Shown here: in pieces, positions 23,388 to 26,041 of the stretch | How positions within the stretch are numbered: the first letter of the stretch is position 1 | Layout: each line of letters starts with the position of its first letter | Assembly (NCBI GenBank): GCA_904501865.1 | Contig: CAJGCF010000010.1 | Span: forward strand, 1 to 26,041 | Direction: 5' to 3' | Length of the DNA stretch: 26,041 nucleotides | Source of the DNA: an uncultured Clostridia bacterium | GTDB lineage: Bacteria; Bacillota; Clostridia; Oscillospirales; CAG-272 | Made by a program: the position numbers and the translations under genes | Notes under the pieces: model-generated | The model's database searches: none | Seen by the model: the letters and a program-made list of their open reading frames with translations, nothing else | What the model was told of the DNA's origin: nothing

Positions 23388-24063
23388 ATCTTTTGGCGTT
23401 TGTAAATGGGTAGACGTATCCCGATATTGAGGACATGGGCGGTATTACGGCATCCGAATCTATGACCGAGCCGGGATTTATGACGCACAATGCACCTATC
23501 CGCGCTCCGTCACATATGACCGAGCCGAGTGTTGTTTTTCCCGAGATGTAAACTCCCTCGGGCATGTCGAAAAGAATGTTGGCACCGTCAAGGCGTGTGC
23601 TTGGGAGTATACTCCCCGAGCCTATATAACAATTGTATCCCATTATGGAAAAGGATACGTCGTTGTGTCCGAAGAGCCTTGCACGGTCAAACGTAATACT
23701 GTTTTTAAGGCTTGTGAATTCTCCTACGGTTGAAAAGGCTCCGACGATACTACCCGCGACTAATGATGCGTGAGAAATACGCGCGCCTCCGCATATTATA
23801 GCCGGGGCATGAAGCTTTGCGGTGGGCGCGAGGTAGGCGGACACGTGTACCCAGACGTTCTCGGATACCTCATCGTATTGATCGAACGGCAGGGAAGGCC
23901 CCGTATTACGAATAAATTCGTGAAGGGAATAAAGAGCCTCCCAAGGTCGCGAGCGACACGTGAAAAGCTCCTTGGCGAGCGTTCTTGACGTATCCAGAGA
24001 AGCGTGTCCTGTCTCAATATTACTTTGATTCAAAATTTCCTTGAGTCGTGAGCTTTTTGACAT
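23386..24063 (-). CDS. Left-handed beta-helix (hexapeptide-repeat) protein, nucleotidyltransferase-like
   Basis: A 225-residue protein whose C-terminal two thirds form a left-handed beta-helix: hexapeptide turns such as VHVSAYLAPTAKLHAPAIIC, ARISHASLVAGSIVG and ICDGARIGALCVINPGSVI. The N-terminal 70 residues are helical and do not contain a nucleotidyltransferase motif. Similar stand-alone proteins in Clostridia are often labelled UDP-N-acetylglucosamine pyrophosphorylase by resemblance to the acyltransferase half of GlmU. No catalytic His can be assigned, so acyltransferase or a binding role are both open. GGAGG stands 8 bases before the ATG. It converges on the VOC gene. Confidence 0.85.
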   Translation of the reverse strand: MSKSSRLKEILNQSNIETGHASLDTSRTLAKELFTCRSRPWEALYSLHEFIRNTGPSLPFDQYDEVSENVWVHVSAYLAPTAKLHAPAIICGGARISHASLVAGSIVGAFSTVGEFTSLKNSITFDRARLFGHNDVSFSIMGYNCYIGSGSILPSTRLDGANILFDMPEGVYISGKTTLGSVICDGARIGALCVINPGSVIDSDAVIPPMSSISGYVYPFTNAKR

Positions 24064-24108
24064 TTTCTATTCCTCCACAAAGGTTATGTTTTTGCAAAAC
24101 CGGTTTTT

Positions 24109-24137
24109 TTATTATTGACGTAGTTTTTTACTGCCAA
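24109..24137 (-). promoter_or_regulatory. Possible promoter for beta-helix gene
   Basis: On the minus strand TTGGCA (24132-24137) and TAATAA (24109-24114) are 17 bases apart, about 45 bases before the ATG. The -35 box overlaps the inverted repeat TTTTTACTG / CAGTAAAAA (24125-24147). Confidence 0.35.
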
Positions 24138-24212
24138 ACAGTAAAAAGAGGTCTTGGTTTCGGCAAAAAATCAAAGTTAGTCGCAATTTTTACTGAAACG
24201 TAGTGATTTTAC

Positions 24213-24236
24213 ACAAAAGCGGCGCGCCGATTTTGT
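24213..24236. promoter_or_regulatory. 24-bp imperfect palindrome
   Basis: ACAAAA-g-CGGCG / CGCCG-a-TTTTGT: all positions are symmetric except one g/a pair. It has no central loop, so it suits a protein-binding site more than an RNA hairpin. It is the only GC-rich patch in the intergenic region. Confidence 0.45.
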
Positions 24237-24297
24237 ACAAGCATACAACAATTTTATTCACATCTTGAGTCAAATGCAAAATGATGGTTAATGTAAA

Positions 24298-24336
24298 TAA
24301 TTATGAAAATAACATGGAAAACTCTCCGCACATCTT
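24298..24336 (+). repeat. 39-bp direct repeat, copy A
   Basis: Begins TAATTATGAAAATAA and ends CGCACATCTT. It matches copy B (24461-24499) at 35 of 39 positions and lies 163 bases before it. No clear -10 box precedes this copy, although the sequence in front (GGTTAATG) is similar in feel. Confidence 0.85.
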
Positions 24337-24446
24337 TTTTGGGTTCCATTATTTTACAAAAGGTGCAATTTTATTTGTTTATTCTGTATATGTGTCAAAC
24401 AAAACAGTAAAAATGTTTATTATATATGCAGCAAAATTTTTGAGAG

Positions 24447-24455
24447 TGGTATAAT
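24447..24455 (+). promoter_or_regulatory. Extended -10 promoter for surface-protein gene
   Basis: TGGTATAAT fits the extended -10 form TGnTATAAT. No good -35 box is present at 16-18 bases, which extended -10 promoters tolerate. Transcription would start near 24462, at the first bases of direct-repeat copy B, giving a leader of about 120 bases. Confidence 0.45.
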
Positions 24456-24460
24456 ATAGG

Positions 24461-24499
24461 TAATTATGAAAATAAGATGGAAGACTATACGCACATCTT
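24461..24499 (+). repeat. 39-bp direct repeat, copy B
   Basis: Second copy of the repeat at 24298-24336 (35/39 identical). It begins 6 bases after the TATAAT, so it would form the very 5' end of the transcript. Its last part, CGCAC, can pair with GTGCG (24510-24514) to form a short stem. Confidence 0.85.
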
Positions 24500-24581
24500 G
24501 CGCCGAGAGGTGCGGAGTTCACACTTTTTTTCTACAAAAACATTCGCGAATCCCCATATAAAAAACGTTATTAAGGAGAAG

Positions 24582-26041
24582 ATGAAACCAATGAAAACTT
24601 CAGCGATTTTCAAAAAATCGACGGTTGTTGCGGCTATTATTGCTATTGCACTGATGCTGGCTGCGATAACGGCACTTGCAGTGGAGTTGCTTTCAACCGA
24701 AAATTTCGTCAACGTTGGCGAAAAGGCGGGCGTTTACGTAAGTGATGCGGGAGTTATCAAGCTTAACTTCAAGTACACCGAATACGGCTCTGCTGAAAAG
24801 ATAGTAGTCGATGTAAATGGCGAAATGAAGGAATATTCTGTTGACCAAGTGAAGGCTAACGGAGACGTAGTAAGCGTACCCCTGGCGGCTGCAAAAATGG
24901 GCGAAAACGTTAACGTTTACGCTGTCAACGAACAGGGACGTAGCAAGGGCTACAATTACTCTGTTGAGAAATATGCAAGAGCTCTGCTTGCAAAGGGCGA
25001 TTACGCAAGCCTCCGAGCACTTGTAAATTACGGCGCGCAGGCACAGGATTTCTTCGGCGACACGGCAGAAGTATCCACCGACGGCTTCTATGCTAAAAAC
25101 ACAAACGCTCTCAATGGCATTACTGCTAATATTATAAAGGCGGCGTACACGTCCGAGTCTGCAACAAATGCAGGAGAGGGCTTTGAGTTCGTTGGCGCAG
25201 AGGCAGTTTGCGGAAGCGAGACCTCCTTGCGCGTATACTTTACATATAGCGGATCGGGTGAGCTTACGGCTACCGTATCGAGACCCGCTGTTAACGGTAG
25301 CGCGGCTGTTGAAGGTGCTGAGTCTAAAGTAAAGACTAATGAAAAGGGAAGCTACGTTGAAATAACGGGAATCCCCTCTACTCTTTACGCAACTCCCTAT
25401 ACCGTAACAGTCACCGACGGCACGAATACATTTACTGCTACAAAAAGCGTAATGGATTACATTGCATATGCCGTTGAAAAAAATGAAGCTAACGCAAACG
25501 TAGCAAAGGCTATGTATCAGCTTTACGTACAGACAGCAAACGTTACCGTAGCAAACTGTGAGCACACTAATACGTACTATGACGTAACAAAACTTGCTAC
25601 CTGTACTGCAACCGGCTCTGCAACTCGCAAATGTACCGCTTGTATGCAGGCGGTGACAACGGGCAAAACAGAACTCGACACTCCTACGTTGCCAATGCAT
25701 ACACTTATAGCGAACGATAACGGCACAACCCACACGATCAGCTGTAGCGTTTGTAACAAAGTTGTTGAGACAAAGACCGTACAGGCAGGTGTTACATATC
25801 TTGGTCCGGAGCATTTTCTTAACAGTAACAATTTGTATTCGACTCTTGAGACCGAGGATGGCGTTGCGTATACTCACATTGTAGTTAATGCAAACCAATG
25901 GCTGATGTACCTGAACGGAGCTTCTGGTGCATCTCAGAATCTTGCGGTAGGCAACGCTAAATACGTTGTAATAAAGGCTAGAGCCGACAAAGATGATTTT
26001 ATAAAATTCTCAATCGATACCGCTACTTCTGAAGGCAGATT
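24582..26041 (+). CDS. Secreted cell-surface protein with Cys-pair domain, partial (runs off window)
   Basis: Open through the window end, 486 codons with no stop. A Sec signal peptide (MKPMKTSAIFKKS, a hydrophobic core and ALA before VELLS) predicts export. A beta-rich domain (about 36-130) leads to the helical segment SVEKYARALLAKGD...LVNYGAQAQDFFG (about 130-165). A second beta-rich domain (about 195-290) ends in a similar helix, SVMDYIAYAVEKNEANA...MYQLYVQ. Such helices recur in large Clostridia surface proteins. A Cys/His-rich stretch starting at about C326 has CEH, CTATG, CTAC and CSVC, the 'C-T-x-x-G...C-x-x-C' type of extracellular repeat. Another beta-domain begins near residue 425. 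Function unknown; adhesion or polysaccharide binding are guesses. AAGGAG is only 3 bases before ATG 24582 and 12 before ATG 24591, so the start is ambiguous. Confidence 0.85.
   Translation, partial: MKPMKTSAIFKKSTVVAAIIAIALMLAAITALAVELLSTENFVNVGEKAGVYVSDAGVIKLNFKYTEYGSAEKIVVDVNGEMKEYSVDQVKANGDVVSVPLAAAKMGENVNVYAVNEQGRSKGYNYSVEKYARALLAKGDYASLRALVNYGAQAQDFFGDTAEVSTDGFYAKNTNALNGITANIIKAAYTSESATNAGEGFEFVGAEAVCGSETSLRVYFTYSGSGELTATVSRPAVNGSAAVEGAESKVKTNEKGSYVEITGIPSTLYATPYTVTVTDGTNTFTATKSVMDYIAYAVEKNEANANVAKAMYQLYVQTANVTVANCEHTNTYYDVTKLATCTATGSATRKCTACMQAVTTGKTELDTPTLPMHTLIANDNGTTHTISCSVCNKVVETKTVQAGVTYLGPEHFLNSNNLYSTLETEDGVAYTHIVVNANQWLMYLNGASGASQNLAVGNAKYVVIKARADKDDFIKFSIDTATSEGR

Larger units (their letters stand above)
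24064..24581. other. Divergent control region before the surface-protein gene (518 bases)
   Basis: An A/T-rich region between the beta-helix gene (minus) and the surface-protein gene (plus). It holds a possible minus promoter (24109-24137), four copies of TTTTTACTG or its complement (24125, 24139, 24187, 24405), a 24-base palindrome (24213-24236), a 39-base direct repeat (24298 and 24461) and an extended -10 box (24447-24455). No gene was found in it. Confidence 0.7.

Noticed and set aside
24693..25898. Long minus-strand open frame (401 codons) opposite the surface-protein gene
   Set aside because: It is the shadow of the plus-strand partial gene, which has a signal peptide, a ribosome binding site and coherent domains. 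The reverse translation is Cys/Ser/Val-rich with no recognisable fold.

Overview
The window reads as chromosomal DNA of a low-to-mid GC member of the Bacillota, most likely a gut-type Clostridia. The evidence is gene order and gene content: gdpP-rplI-dnaB followed by tilS-hpt-ftsH, rimP-nusA-rnpM-L7Ae-infB, a DUF6062 gene next to mnmM, AGGAGG-type ribosome binding sites, some non-ATG starts and sigma-A type promoters. A genus cannot be named from the sequence alone. No tRNA, rRNA, CRISPR array, transposase or phage gene was seen.

Layout. (1) 1-4352: on the minus strand an unrecognised 167-residue protein follows an OGG1-type 8-oxoguanine glycosylase. Divergent from them is a plus-strand run: a DUF6062 protein, the tRNA wobble-uridine methyltransferase MnmM, an M15 carboxypeptidase lipoprotein and a small P-loop kinase-like protein. 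(2) 4586-12865, minus strand: gdpP-rplI-dnaB-tilS-hpt-ftsH, joining c-di-AMP turnover, ribosome, replication, tRNA-Ile modification, purine salvage and membrane proteolysis. (3) 12866-13560: a 695-base divergent control region with two good sigma-A promoters and a large structured element in the gdpP leader. (4) 13561-18687, plus strand: rimP-nusA-rnpM-L7Ae-infB, ending at a GC-rich hairpin. (5) 18807-20677: a Nudix hydrolase converging on an MFS transporter. (6) 20828-24063: a HAD phosphatase, an RsmF-like rRNA m5C methyltransferase and a VOC protein, converging on a left-handed beta-helix protein. (7) 24064-26041: a 518-base control region and the first 486 codons of a secreted cysteine-pair surface protein that runs off the window.

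The least ordinary content is non-coding. A dispersed element of about 204 bp occurs three times (1-137 cut by the window edge, 4371-4574, and 19231-19434 inverted). It always lies in the same orientation just behind the 3' end of a gene, and the two complete copies fill convergent intergenic gaps. Its GC hairpin shows paired, compensating changes between copies. A second element (12890-13171) has 25-bp inverted ends and an internal branched fold, and sits between the gdpP promoter and the gdpP ribosome binding site. A 39-bp perfect palindrome (20737-20775) carries the -35 boxes of both divergent promoters of the MFS/HAD pair. The region before the surface protein has a 39-bp direct repeat, one copy lying just after a -10 box, and four copies of a 9-bp motif.
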